Below are positions 11,174-21,302 of a stretch of DNA of 64,000 nucleotides, in pieces. Below the pieces are notes generated by a model. It was given only the letters and a program-made list of their open reading frames with translations. It ran no database searches and was not told where the DNA came from. The position numbers and the translations under genes were made by a program. The DNA comes from Tanypteryx hageni (taxonomy: Eukaryota; Arthropoda; Insecta; Odonata; Petaluridae): the NCBI GenBank assembly GCA_028673005.1, contig CM054115.1, positions 372,001 to 436,000 on the forward strand, read 5' to 3'. The first letter of the stretch is position 1. Each line of letters opens with the position of its first letter.

Positions 11174-11177
<4 letters not shown>
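10930..11177 (-). mobile_element. solo Penelope-like pseudo-LTR, family 2, with inverted ends
   Basis: A compact unit with no coding capacity, related in layout to the PLE-A/B terminal repeats (shared CAACAAGGTGTTG and a hammerhead-like core). A 33 bp perfect inverted repeat bounds its core (10964-10996 and 11145-11177, starting ATGGATGTCAACAAGG). A 34 bp tail containing GGAAAAGGAAAGG precedes it. A second copy in opposite orientation lies at 17667-17911. Inverted pLTR pieces at insertion ends are known for Penelope elements, so this is probably a solo or truncated insertion rather than a separate class. Confidence 0.65.
11095..11140 (-). ncRNA. hammerhead-ribozyme-like core, GAAA type
   Basis: On the minus strand CTGAAGA (11128-11122), a short hairpin (GGA/TCC) and GAAA (11109-11106) lie in the order of a type I hammerhead core. 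Hammerheads are established in PLE terminal repeats. There is one extra A before stem II, and stems I and III are weak, so self-cleavage is uncertain. Confidence 0.45.

Positions 11178-11234
<57 letters not shown>
11178..11234. repeat. (TA)n then (GA)n array
   Basis: About 16 TA units followed by 12 GA units, separating the solo pLTR from the left pLTR of PLE-A. Confidence 0.95.
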
Positions 11235-11560
11235 CTTAAGGAAATGAAAAGGTAGTGATGAGGGTGGCAACAAGGTGTTGAAGGAGGCCCAGCGGACACT
11301 TACCAAGTCGGAGACCAAGTTGGCAGGCTGCTGGGGGTGTCGAAGAGACACGTTGAACACACGTACACAAAAACAAAAAACACGCAAGCTTATCGGGCCT
11401 ATGCCCTTCTTCAGCAGTAGAGTAAATGAGAGTGACACACTGGGCGGGGAATGACAGGATGATGTGGGGAGGTTGATGATCGGAGGAGGCGGGGAGTAGG
11501 AAGGGTGGATAGCCAATAAGGAGGGAGTGTGATTAGGTAGAGTGCGAATAGTTACAAAGT
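11235..11560 (-). repeat. left pLTR of PLE-A
   Basis: Starts GACTTAAGGAAATGAAAAGG and ends AGTTACAAAGT. It matches the right pLTR and both pLTRs of copy B. It carries a hammerhead-like core with GATA in place of GAAA (minus strand 11414-11391). Confidence 0.85.
11385..11420 (-). ncRNA. hammerhead-like core with GATA substitution
   Basis: CTGAAGA, a perfect GGGC/GCCC stem with ATAG loop, then GATA where a hammerhead needs GAAA. Layout is retained but the altered core base probably abolishes cleavage. Confidence 0.35.
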
Positions 11561-11592
11561 AACAAGGAGACATTGTAAGGGGGCTAATAGGG

Positions 11593-14440
11593 TTAGCGGA
11601 GGTTGAGGCCAGGCGGAGAGAAAGAGTCAAGAAGATGTATTTGTGCAAGTTCCCAGTGTCGGAGAAGGGGGGCATGAGTGTCATTGGGTAAGGCGCGAAT
11701 GACCCTTACAATGTAGCAACTATTGAAGGGGACATTGTGGGCATTGGCGTGTAATGCAACTGGGAGGGGGCGTCTGAGAGACACGCTATTCCGGTGACCG
11801 TTCATGCCGATATTTAACGGATCGCTGGTGAGGCCTACATAAAACGCGGGACAAAGAGTGCAGGTAAGGAAATAAATGACGTTACGGGTGGTGCAGTTGC
11901 TTCTAGAGGTGATGGGGTAGGTGATATTGGTGGAGGGACTCGAGAAAGAAGATGAAGGTAGGTGGATAGGGCAAATGAGGCAGCGAGGTTTGCCGCAGGA
12001 GTGAGAGAGACCCTATGGCAAGTGGCGTGGTAGAAATGGGAAGTTCCTTCATCCACAAGATATTTCCCAAATTGGGGAGCCTGCGGAAGGAGAGGAGCGG
12101 GGGATTGGCACAAAGGTTGGTAAAGAGGGACTGGTGGGAGGAAGAGGTAAGAATTGGGTGGGCAGCATGGAGGATTGTTTTGAGGGCTTCGTGGATACCA
12201 GGAAGAAAAAGTGTAGTAAGAGTGAGTGGAGGGGTTGATACAGGGATAGTAGGTGTGTGTGGAAGGGATCCATGGTTGCTAGGCCTCATCGCCCTATGGA
12301 TCTGTTCGCGGACCAAGACTGGAGGGTAGCCACGTTTGAGGAGAGCGTCCTCGAGGACAGAGTAGTATTGTAGAAGGGAAGCTCTATCAGAACAAAGCCT
12401 TCATCCTCGACGAGCTAGGGCAGAGGGGATAGAGGTTTTGGTATGAATGGGATGGCAGCTACCAAATTGGAGATATTGGAGGCTGTTGGTGGGTTTGATA
12501 TGAACACAGGTGCGAATTTTGTTGTCTTGAAGGTAAAGATCGACATCCAGGAATGTGATGTGGGAGGTAGAGGATTGGTGGGTGAAAGAGAGTGAAGGAT
12601 GGGAGGAGAGGCGCGAGAGAAAGGAATAGAGAGAGTCAGGTTCATGCGTCCAAATGAGGAAGACATCGTCGATGTATCTCAGCCACAAAAGTGGTCTGAG
12701 TGGTACGTTGAGGAAGAGTCGTTCCCATTCTCCCAAGTAACAATTGGCGTATGAAGGCGCCATACGGGTGCCCATCGCAGTGCCTCTAATTTGAAGGTAG
12801 TGACGCCCATCGAAGGAGAAGTTGTTCATTTTTAGCACCATAGCTGCCAAGTCTAATAAGAAATGGGAGGAAGGTCTTGCGTCGGGTGGTCTTGAGTCCA
12901 GGAGTTTACTAAGGGCAGAGAGTCCATCATCGTGGGGGATGTTTGTGTAGAGGGAACAGACATCGATAGTGGCCAAAATGGTATTGGGTGGGAGAGGAAA
13001 GGGGAGGTGTTTGAGGCGTTTGAGAAAGTGGTTAGTGTCTTGGATGAAGGAAGGGAATTGACGAATGAGAGGTTGTAGGTGGGAGTCAACGAAGGCGGAG
13101 ATGCGTTCTGTAGGGGAGTTAAAGCTGGCAACAATGGGGCGGCCGGGGATGTTGGGTTTGTGGATTTTAGGGAGAAGGTAGAATGTGGATGTGCGGGGTT
13201 TGTAGGGGATCAATAGAGCAATGGCGGAATCGGGAAGGCCTTCCTGTTTTCCTGAGGAAGGAAGATAGGACGAAATTTTGTCGGAGTGGTGGTCTGTGGG
13301 GTTGGAAGTAAGGTGATGGTAAAAAGTTTCGTCAGAAAGTTGGCGCTAGGCTTCCTCGTTATATTTGGCGCGATCCATCACAACCGTGGTGGTGGCCTTG
13401 TCGGCAGGGAGATTGATGATATGGTCACTATGTTTGAGTGTAGAAATAGCATGTCTTTCACGTCTGGTAAGATTATCTGTATGGTCGATAAGATCGGAAA
13501 AGTTGGGTTGGTAGACTCTGGAAAGGATATAATTGAGGTATTGTTCGACCGGGTGTAGGGAAGGAAGGGTGGGTGGAATGTATTGGGAAGGAGGTTTGAA
13601 GAAGGAAAAGGTAGGTGGAAGGCCGAGAGGGAGTTTAGGGTTAGCAGAGGTGAGAGAGTCTTCTTTGGGAGGGTTGGTTTTTAGACGTAGTGTGCGGGCA
13701 GAAGGACTGGACGTCGGCAAGAAGGCGAAAATGATCAAATTTGGCGGTGGGACAAAAAGAAAGACAGCGTGATAGGAGTTCATTCTCGGCAGGGGTAAGT
13801 ACATGGGAGGAAAGGTTCAAGACATCATCTGGTTGGCAAGATGAGGAGGTGGTGGCAGGAGTGTGCGAAAAATAGGAGCGCTTCAAAGGTTTGCGGGTTA
13901 GGAAAGTGTGGGTCTTTTTCAGGAGAGTGATGGTGGCGTTGGGAATCCCAGGAGATCTGCAAGACAGGGAGTTTGGCCGATGAGTGGCGGGGAGGGAGGT
14001 GGTTTTTTGACCTCGCCAGCTGATATGGACGGAAGGGGAAGACCAAGTTTGAGGTGCCGGACGCAAAGCAGAGAGAGTTTACGGGGAAGTATGTTGCGAT
14101 GTGCGGTAATACCATTAGCCGCTTGAAGGAAAGCGGTGTGAAGGTCGGATATGGATTGCGAAGAATGAGGAAGATAAAGAACGAGAGATTTGCAATTAGC
14201 GAATTGGGTGTTAGAGAGGGTGGTATAATGGTGTATGGTGGAACGGATAATATGGATAGAGGCGAGGTGATACGTGAGGGCTAGGGAAGCGCGGATAGGG
14301 ATAGAAAGGCCTGAAAGAGGAATTCTGATGGTGAGGCATTTGGGGGTGAGTCCAAGTGCAAGGCAGGAGTTGAGGAATTCGATCTGGCTGTTGAGGGTGA
14401 TGTGTCTGCGGAGATGATAACGGAGACGGGTCAGTTCCAT
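11593..14440 (-). pseudogene. Penelope-like reverse transcriptase / GIY-YIG protein, copy A
   Basis: From the ATG at 14440: an N-terminal region (LRYHLRRHITLNSQIEFL), an RT start with FYLLPKIHKP and GRPIVAS, then DVCSLYTNIPHDDG, GTAMGTRMAPSYAN and the catalytic LRYIDDVF near 12670. After the fingers/palm come a CGKPRC block, TCTLCPAFYVGLTS (GIY-YIG nuclease start) and a GLNLR end at 11593. This is the classical endonuclease-bearing Penelope architecture. Breaks: frameshifts near 13925 (4 bp deleted relative to copy B) and 13700; a TAG at 13346-13348 shared with copy B; a TGA at 12401-12403 where copy B has Trp; and a frame change near 12003 also shared with copy B. Confidence 0.88.
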
Positions 14441-14528
14441 GGTGTATGAGAAAGATAAGAGGAAAAGACGACAGGAGAGAAACGTAAACGTAACAAATAA
14501 GGAGAAAAAAGGACGGTATATATATATA

Positions 14529-14711
14529 GACTTAAGGAAATGAAAAGGTAGTGATGAGGGTGCCCAGCGGACACTTACCAAGTCGGAGACCAAGTTGGCA
14601 GTCTGCTGGGGGCGTCGAAGAGACACGTTGAACACAAAAACGAAAAACACGCAAGCTTATCTGGCCTATGCCCTTCTTCAGCAGTAGAGTAAATGAGAGT
14701 GACACACTGAG
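14529..14711 (-). repeat. right pLTR of PLE-A, first part
   Basis: Starts GACTTAAGGAAATGAAAAGG after a short TA run and is interrupted at 14712 by the hAT; it continues at 17502. Confidence 0.85.
14652..14688 (-). ncRNA. hammerhead-like core with GATA substitution
   Basis: CTGAAGA (14681-14675), short stem with one mismatch (GGGC/GGCC type), then GATA (14661-14658). Same position in the pLTR as 11385-11420; likely inactive. Confidence 0.33.
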
Positions 14712-17501
14712 CAGTGGCGGCTCGTGTATAGGCACTGCGGAACTGCAGCACTCCCTATTTCCACTTGATATTATCGATAACATTTAATATAATGAGTCCT
14801 TTTTTCTTTAATTCTTTCTTTATTTTTGTAGTACAATATATATTCCTTAAGCTTAATGTCAGTACTTCAGTAGCCATCCCCCAGTTTATGAAAAAGATAC
14901 AAAATCTTTGTATGGAACTGTGCGCTTCACAGTGCCAGCGACGTGGTGTTTGACTGTTGTGCGCATGCGCACATAGGAGGGGGGAAGGGGAGGAAGGCGG
15001 GACTGCCAGGTAGAGAGAGCACTGTTGCTCTCGCAGTGCCGGCTCTGGCGTGATGGTGGAAGGAAGTTTTTTTTTACTCAGCGTGTGTTGTGCTTAAAAA
15101 CCGTGTACCATATTCTTGAATGTGATAAAGTGTAGAAGAGTGTAGAATTAGATTATTATTCTGCTTCCAGCTATTCTATTTGATTAATTTTTTTCGGTTC
15201 TTTTATTTAACAGAAAACTTTAACCATGGCCTTGCATCCCCAAGAAATAAGTTCTGTGACTGTAAGTGAACTTCAACAGCTTAAGTTTTCACAGCTATCT
15301 CTCCATGAGAAAGTTACAGTTAAGAAAAGAGGTCGTTCAACACCTGATATTCTAATATCTCAGCCAGGCAAAATCAACAACAAGAAATATATTCGTAGCT
15401 TTAATTCTGAATGGTACCAACGGAAAAGTTGGCTTTGCGGCTTTGAAGTAAAAAATGCACTGTTTTGCTTCCCGTGTTTGCTGTTTGGAGGTGATGTACT
15501 GTGGACAAAAGATGGTTTTAGAAATATAAACAAAATGAAAGAAAAAACTGAAAAGCATGAGAAGTCAAAGAAGCACATTGATAATGTTGTTTCACTGTCA
15601 CTTTTAGGAACCGTAAGTATTAAGGAGAAATTTAGTGAGGCATACAGACTTTCAATCAATGAGCATAATATAAAAGTTAAAAAGAACCGTGAAATTTTGT
15701 CCAAAATAATAGACTGCATTTACTTTTGTGGAAACTTTGAAACTCCCTTACGTGGACATGATGAAAAAGACGACTCAGTAAATCCAGGGGTATTTAGAGG
15801 ATTAGTAAATTTTGCATCTCAATTAGATTCAGATTTGAAGAATCACTTAGAAACCAGTGCAGTCTTCAAAGGTGTTTCTAAGACAATTCAGAATGAGATA
15901 CTTGACTGCCTGCTACAAATATACCATGAGGAGATAAGGACGGAAATTAGAAAAGCTTCCTTTGTAGCTGTCATGGCTGATGACACAACAGATGTTTTGG
16001 AACACACTCAAATGGTCCTTGTTCTACGGTACGTATTGAATGAAGAAATATTTGAGCGTTTTTGGGGATTCTTTATTCCAGAAAATCAAACTGCAGATGG
16101 CATATCAAAACGTATTTTAGAACAATTGGACATAATCCTTCAAGGAAATGGACAAAAACTGATAGCTCAGACATTTGATGGTGCAAATGTCATGAAAGGC
16201 AAAAAAGCAGGAGTTCAAGCAAAAATAAAAGCAGTTTATAGTAATGCACATTTCATTCACTGTTATGCACATCAACTTAATTTAATAATGAGAAATGCAG
16301 CAAGTATTACACGAAATTCAAGAATATTTTTCTCTAACATTCTGGCTATTCAAACATTCTTCTCAAGATCACCACAACGTGTGTCAATTCTCAAGAAACA
16401 TATGGACGTCAGCATTCCACGTCCATCCTCTACAAGGTGGAATTTCAACATACGGACCATAAACAGAGTTCATGAAAATTTGCAACCTTTAAAAAACTGC
16501 CTTACTGAAATTCAGTCAACATCAAATGCAGATCAAACCATTGCAGAAGCAACAGGAATTTTAAAATACCTGAATGATGATAATTTCAAGTTTTGGTTAG
16601 AGCTTTTTCATCAGATTATGCCTCATGTTGAAATAATTTACAACCAAATGAAATCTCGAGAAATTAGTGTGTTTAAAGTTAATGAATATATAACAAATTT
16701 CAAAACTGCTATTTTAGAATAGAGAAACTCAAAGTACTGTGAGAATCCTTCAAAGACACTCATGGCAGAAGCTAAGGAAGTGTGTGACTATGTATGTGTT
16801 GATATAATGGACAGATATTCTTCCACTAAACACTTAGTAGCTGCTAAATTGTTCAACAAGAAATGCTTCACTAGATTTAAGAATGAACATCCCACAAAAG
16901 AGATAGTACTGACCACTGAAGCTTATCCCATGATTGACAAAGAAAAGCTTGAAACTGAACTAAAAGTATTCTATTGTAGGACTGATATTAATGAATATTG
17001 AAATTAATAGAGCTGCTGAAATTTATCTTGGAAAATAATCTAGATGATGTTTTTAGTGAAATTACGAAACTGATAAAAATCCTCTTGACAATTCCCATGA
17101 CTACATCAGAGACAGAGCGCTGCTTTTCAACATTGAAAAGAATAAAAACTTTTTTAAGAAGCACTATGAATTCGGAAAGACTAAATGCGCTTGCAGTACT
17201 TTCAATGGAGAAAAATTTTCTCAATTGCCATCCAGAGATCAAGGAGAAAATTATTGAACTTTTTGCGCAAATTAAAACAAGAAGAATGGATTTCATTTTT
17301 AAATGACTAGATCAAGCTTGAACTGTAGCAATTTAAGTTAAAGTAAGTTAAAAATGTTTGCTTTTTTTGTTAAGATTTTATCAAGTTCCTGAATAAATTT
17401 TCTTTTTATACATGTTTATTTCCTTTTACACAATTTTAAAACAAAGGCTAAAAACTTTCTGGAGCAGCACCCCCACTAATTTTAGCTACGAGCCGCCACT
17501 G
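14712..17501 (+). mobile_element. hAT transposon (ZMYM1-like), complete ends
   Basis: TIRs CAGTGGCGGCTCGT (left) and its inverse ending GAGCCGCCACTG (right) bound 2,790 bp. An exact 8 bp duplication, ACACTGAG, flanks it (14704-14711 and 17502-17509), as hAT integration produces. It interrupts the right pLTR of PLE-A, so it is younger than that insertion. It carries one transposase gene on the plus strand with few breaks, indicating a fairly recent but probably inactive copy. Confidence 0.95.
15226..17306 (+). pseudogene. hAT transposase, ZMYM1/TTF-finger type, broken
   Basis: The ATG at 15226 opens 498 residues. A TTF-type zinc finger lies at about residues 63-117 (Cys81, Cys84, His111, His117). 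A DUF4371-like RNase H region follows, with ADDTTDVLEHTQM (Asp252/253), FDGANVMKG, HCYAHQLNL and STRW. A TAG at 16720-16722 interrupts the frame, which then runs to 17001. Near 16997 the gene changes frame for the last piece, whose TSETERCFSTLKRIKTFLR is the hAT C-terminal dimerisation block. The enzyme would bind the CAGTGGCGG ends and cut and paste. One nonsense codon and one shift suggest recent inactivation. Vertebrate ZMYM1-like genes derive from the same lineage. Confidence 0.9.
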
Positions 17502-17624
17502 ACACTGAGCGCGGAATGACAGGGTGATGTGGGGAGGTTGATGATCGGAGGAGGCGGCGAGTAGGAGGGGTGGATAGCCAATAAGGAGGGAGTGTGATGA
17601 GGTAGAGTGCGAATAGTTACAAAG

Positions 17625-17633
<9 letters not shown>
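17502..17633 (-). repeat. right pLTR of PLE-A, second part
   Basis: Begins with the repeated ACACTGAG and ends AGTTACAAAGT at a (TA)n array, matching the end of the right pLTR of copy B. Confidence 0.85.

Positions 17634-17666
<33 letters not shown>
17634..17666. repeat. (TA)n microsatellite
   Basis: TA repeats between the end of PLE-A and the second solo pLTR. Confidence 0.95.
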
Positions 17667-17670
<4 letters not shown>

Positions 17671-17909
17671 ATGTCAACAAGGTGTTGGGATGAGGAGTTC
17701 TCTCTCTGTAGCTGAAGAAGGAGTAGTTCCGAAAGCTTTACGTTTGTGATGTTTCTGTGTTTTTGTGTTATTTTACGTGTGTCGCTTCGACATCCCCGGG
17801 GCCTCGCCAACCTGAAGTCGTCTGATTGGTGAGTGCTCACTGGGTTTCCTCATCCCAACACCTTGTTGACATCCATATATTCATTTTACCTTTCCTTTTC
17901 CGTAAGTTG

Positions 17910-17911
<2 letters not shown>
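17667..17911 (+). mobile_element. solo Penelope-like pseudo-LTR, family 2 (second copy)
   Basis: Plus-strand copy of the unit at 10930-11177, with a 30 bp inverted repeat at 17667 and 17875 and the CCTTTCCTTTTCCG tail. It is bounded by (TA)n on both sides. Confidence 0.65.
17700..17748 (+). ncRNA. hammerhead-ribozyme-like core, GAAA type
   Basis: CTGAAGA at 17712-17718, GGA/TCC hairpin, GAAA at 17731-17734, then AGC with a possible short stem III to GTT. It is the plus-strand twin of 11095-11140 and the best intact core here together with 49665-49700. Confidence 0.45.

Positions 17912-17955
<44 letters not shown>
17912..17955. repeat. (TA)n microsatellite at the RTE-A 3' end
   Basis: About 22 TA units directly joined to the TGATGATGA-type 3' tail of RTE-A (read on the minus strand). 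Confidence 0.95.
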
Positions 17956-17957
<2 letters not shown>

Positions 17958-17993
17958 TCATCATAGGTAGTCTGTCCGTAGACAGGTCCGTGA

Positions 17994-20936
17994 TTATTCA
18001 TGGTTAAACCTGGTTCTCCATATACTCCTATTTTCCGCTGTCCTCTTCATATCTTGATAACTCTCTTTCCCTTTCAAATCGTCTATTAGCTGATACCTTT
18101 TCCTACCTCTTTCCCTTTTCCCATCTAGTTTTCCTTCTAACACATCTTTAATCATACTCTCTCTCCTCAGGTAATGTCCAACCCAGTTAGCCTTCCTCTT
18201 TCTGATAGTCTGTATAATCATTCGCTTCTCTCCTATTCTTTGTAGCACTTCATCGTTTTTCATCCTATCCGTCCATTTTATTTTCAACATTCTCCTCCAA
18301 GTCCACATTTCAAAGCTTTCCAAGTATTTGATGTCATTTTTCCTTAGCGTCCATGTTTCTGCCCCATACAATGCTATACTCCATACGTAGCATTTTATCA
18401 ACTTCTTCCGGATATCTTCCCTTATATTCCCTGTAAGTAGTTGTTTCTTTCTCCTGAAAGCCGCTTTTGCTTTTCCTATTCTAGTTTTGATCTCATCCGT
18501 ACATTTTGCCTCTCGTGTTATGATACTTCCAAGGTATTTATATTCTGAAACTTGTTCTAATGGCTTTCCCCCAATAGTTATGTTCAGATTCTCTTCTTTA
18601 CCCGATATTCGAATGACCTTGGATTTTTCTGTATTTATTTCCATACCGTATTTTCTACCTGTTATCACTAGTCTATTTATCATTTTTTGTAGTTCCTCTT
18701 CCTTTCTTGCTAGAAGTACTTGATCATCTGCGTATTTTACTGTTCTTAAAATCCTTCCTCCAATTCTGAAATCCCCTGTGCCTTCTAAAGCTTCTTGCAT
18801 TAGACTTTCTCCATATATATTGAATAGGGTTGGCGATAGGCAGCATCCTTGTCTTACTCCTCTACCGATATTTATTCCGCAGGTGTCCACATTCTCAAAC
18901 CTGACCTTTACAACTTGATTCTCATATAGATTCCTAATCAGTCTCCTGTCTTTCCAGTCTACACCTATATCCTTTAATATCTTCATCAACTTTACCCAAT
19001 TTACTCTATCAAAGGCCTTCTGCCAGTCTATGAAACATGCGCAGATATCTTGACTGTATTCTATTGCCCTTTCTGATATGATTCTAACTACTCCTATAGC
19101 ATCTCTAGTTCCTCGTCCTTTTCTGAAACCGAATTGATCTTCCCCTATTATTTCTTCTGCCTTTTTCTCCAGCCTTTTATTAAGAATCCTCGTGATGATC
19201 TTCGATGTGTGTGACAGAAGGCTTATAGTTCTGTAATCTTTACACTGCATTGCCTTTGGCTTCTTCTTTAGAGGGATCATTGTTACTTCTAGGAAATCCT
19301 GAGGCCACTCTCCCGTGTCGTAAATCTTATTAATTAATTTCGTGATCGCTTTTAGTCCTTCTGATCCTATGACTTTAAGAATCTCAGCCGGTATTCCATC
19401 GCTGCCCGTGGCTTTCCCCTTCTTTAGTTCCACTATCGCTTTTTCTACTTCGCTCTCCATAATACTTGGTCCTAAGTTGTCTTCTTCAATGTTTTCCTCA
19501 TTTTCCAGTTCTATTTTTGCCGCTCCTGCCTGTTTGCCGTATAATTCCTTAATGTATTCTTCCCATACCTGTGCTACATCCTTTGTTTCTGAGACTATCT
19601 TCCCATCCGTATTCATAATTCCTTTACCACAAATTCCATTAGACTTCTTATCTTCTAATTCCAGTGCCCTAGCGTACATCATATCGTACCGTCCTAACTT
19701 CTCCATTTGTTCTATTTCATCACATTTTCCTTTTATCCAATTTTCTCTAGCTTTATCTGTTACCCTTCTCAACTCATTGTTTATACGCCTATAGTTGGCT
19801 CTACCTTCTTCACTGTTAACGTTTTTCCATTTTCGTCTCTCATCCATTTTCTCCAGCATTTCCTTCGTGATCCATGGTTTTCTGATTTTCTTCTCTTGTT
19901 TTCCAATCTCTTTATCCAAGGTATCCTTGATACTGGTTTTAATTTCATCCCATTCTATATTAACGGTCTTCGGTTTGTTTTCCAACTTTCTTAGGTTATC
20001 TTCCAACTTCATGCTGACTACATCCTGCCTTTCTTTCAGTTTTTCTAGGTCCTAGGTCTGTCTTTCTCTTCTCGTTTTTCTTATTTGTTTGAGCTTTGTA
20101 CTCACGTCCACTATTAGAAGGCTGTGATCTGAATCAATGTCCGCTCCTTGAAATGCCTTGGCGTTCTTTATGCTGTTCCTGAATCTTTGTTTTACAAGGA
20201 TGTAATCTATTTGGCATCTCATTCTATCTCCTGGGCTTTTCCATGTGTATAACCTTCGTTTATGGTTTTTGAACCATGTATTAGTCACTACAAGGTCTTT
20301 ATTGATGCAGAATTCTACGAGTTTCTCCCCTCCTCGATTTCTCTTCCCAAGTCCGTATTGCCCGACAACATTTTCTTCCTGTACTTCTCTGACTATGCTG
20401 TTCCAATCTCCCATTATTATGCAGTTTACCTTTCCTCTTCCGTCTTCTTCGTAAATTTCATTAATTTGCTCATAGATCTCATCTATTTCTTCATCGTCAT
20501 GAGCTGACGTTGGCATATATACCTGGATTATCAGCATGTCCACTGGGACTGCTTTTAGCTTTATTGCCATCAGTCTATCGTTCGTTGCTATTATCTTTGT
20601 CACGCTTTTCATCATATCTTTCCTAAGTACCAGAGCTACTCCCCTTTCCCCACTATTTCCTCCAGAATAAACTACCGTGAATTCTTCCGAGTCGAACTGT
20701 CCTTCTCCCTCCCATCTAGTTTCGCTTAGCCCTATAATGTCAACTCTATTTCTTCTCATTTCTTCTTTCAAGTTCTCTAGCTTTCCTGCCTTTCTCATAG
20801 TTCTTACGTTCCAAGTCCCTATTCGTAATTTACTTTCGACAAAGGTTTTCCTCAAGGCAGTCCCCGCCCGGAGATCCGATTGGGGGACTATTTTACCTCC
20901 GGATTGTTTTACCTCGAGAGAACTCATATTGTCCAA
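17994..20936 (-). pseudogene. RTE endonuclease/reverse transcriptase, copy A, single stop
   Basis: The protein matches copy B throughout but is split by TAG at 20052-20054, where copy B has TGG (Trp) in RQTWDLEKL. Upstream lies the 294-residue endonuclease part (GTWNVRTM, GLSETRW, MGDWNS, DIDSDHSLL). Downstream lies the RT part with FIDWQKAFD, RGVRQGCCLSPTLFN and YADDQVLLA, and a C-terminal region with ALYGAETWT and GHYLRRE. A single G-to-A change inactivated it, so this is a young copy. An internal ATG at 20012 could still start the RT half. Confidence 0.93.
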
Positions 20937-21163
20937 CCATATAATCTTTACTCTTTACTAGGGATTGTAATGTGGTAGTTTCCCTCTTGCTTTCCACATC
21001 GCAGTACTGTAGCCGTTCAAATCGTCCTGATCACGCCTACAGCTGTATTGGATATAGACCCAACCAACATCATTTGTTTTCGGCTCTATACCATACTGAC
21101 AGTACTGCCGCCTACTGCCAGGCACTGATGATAGTTTTTTTTTTTTTTTTTAAATAAAACCTC

Positions 21164-21232
21164 CATTCGAGGGGTTTGAACCCCCGAACTTTGCAATAGA
21201 AAGCCGACACGCTAACCACTACACCACCAGTG

Positions 21233-21233
<1 letters not shown>
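21164..21233 (-). other. tRNA-Arg(TCT)-like module at the 5' end of RTE-A
   Basis: Read on the minus strand, GGTGTAGTGGTTAGCG looks like a tRNA D-arm with pol III A box. TTTCTAT fits an anticodon loop with TCT, and GGGTTCAAACCCC is a T-arm with B box. Overall spacing is tRNA-like, but the anticodon stem is poor, so it is a derived sequence rather than a working tRNA. It is followed by GGAGGTTTTATTT and a run of about 18 A before the RTE leader. Confidence 0.75.

Positions 21234-21234
<1 letters not shown>

Positions 21235-21298
<64 letters not shown>
21235..21298. repeat. (TA)n microsatellite
   Basis: About 32 TA units between the 5' end of RTE-A and the duplicated block. Confidence 0.95.

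Positions 21299-21302
<4 letters not shown>

Larger units (their letters stand above)
11235..17633 (-). mobile_element. Penelope-like element copy A, with hAT insertion
   Basis: Two direct pLTRs (11235-11560, and 14529-14711 continued at 17502-17633) flank a minus-strand RT/GIY-YIG coding region. The right pLTR is split by a hAT at 14712-17501. Without the hAT the element is about 3.6 kb and closely matches copy B at 49981-53576. Both ends touch (TA)n/(GA)n arrays. PLEs replicate by target-primed reverse transcription with a GIY-YIG nickase. Several coding breaks make this copy non-autonomous. Confidence 0.88.
17955..21233 (-). mobile_element. RTE-clade LINE copy A, full length, one nonsense codon
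   Basis: About 3.28 kb on the minus strand: tRNA-like head (21233-21164), poly(A) (21151-21134), a leader of about 190 bp, one long coding region and a very short 3' tail of ATGATG-type units, as is usual for RTE. It lies between (TA)n arrays on both sides. It matches copy B (55838-59113) almost base for base, including the tRNA-like head. Confidence 0.9.

Noticed and set aside
12015..12329. Plus-strand open frame opposite the PLE-A coding region, and similar ones at 13286, 14054 and 52031
   Set aside because: Antisense shadows of the PLE protein; no independent motif or start context.
19342..20055. Plus-strand Ser/Phe-rich frames opposite RTE-A, and the same opposite RTE-B
   Set aside because: Antisense of a Lys/Glu-rich coding region; repeated identically in both copies because the LINE is repeated.
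21164..21233. A genuine functional tRNA gene
   Set aside because: A and B boxes are good but the anticodon stem does not pair well, and the same unit is attached to RTE in both copies.
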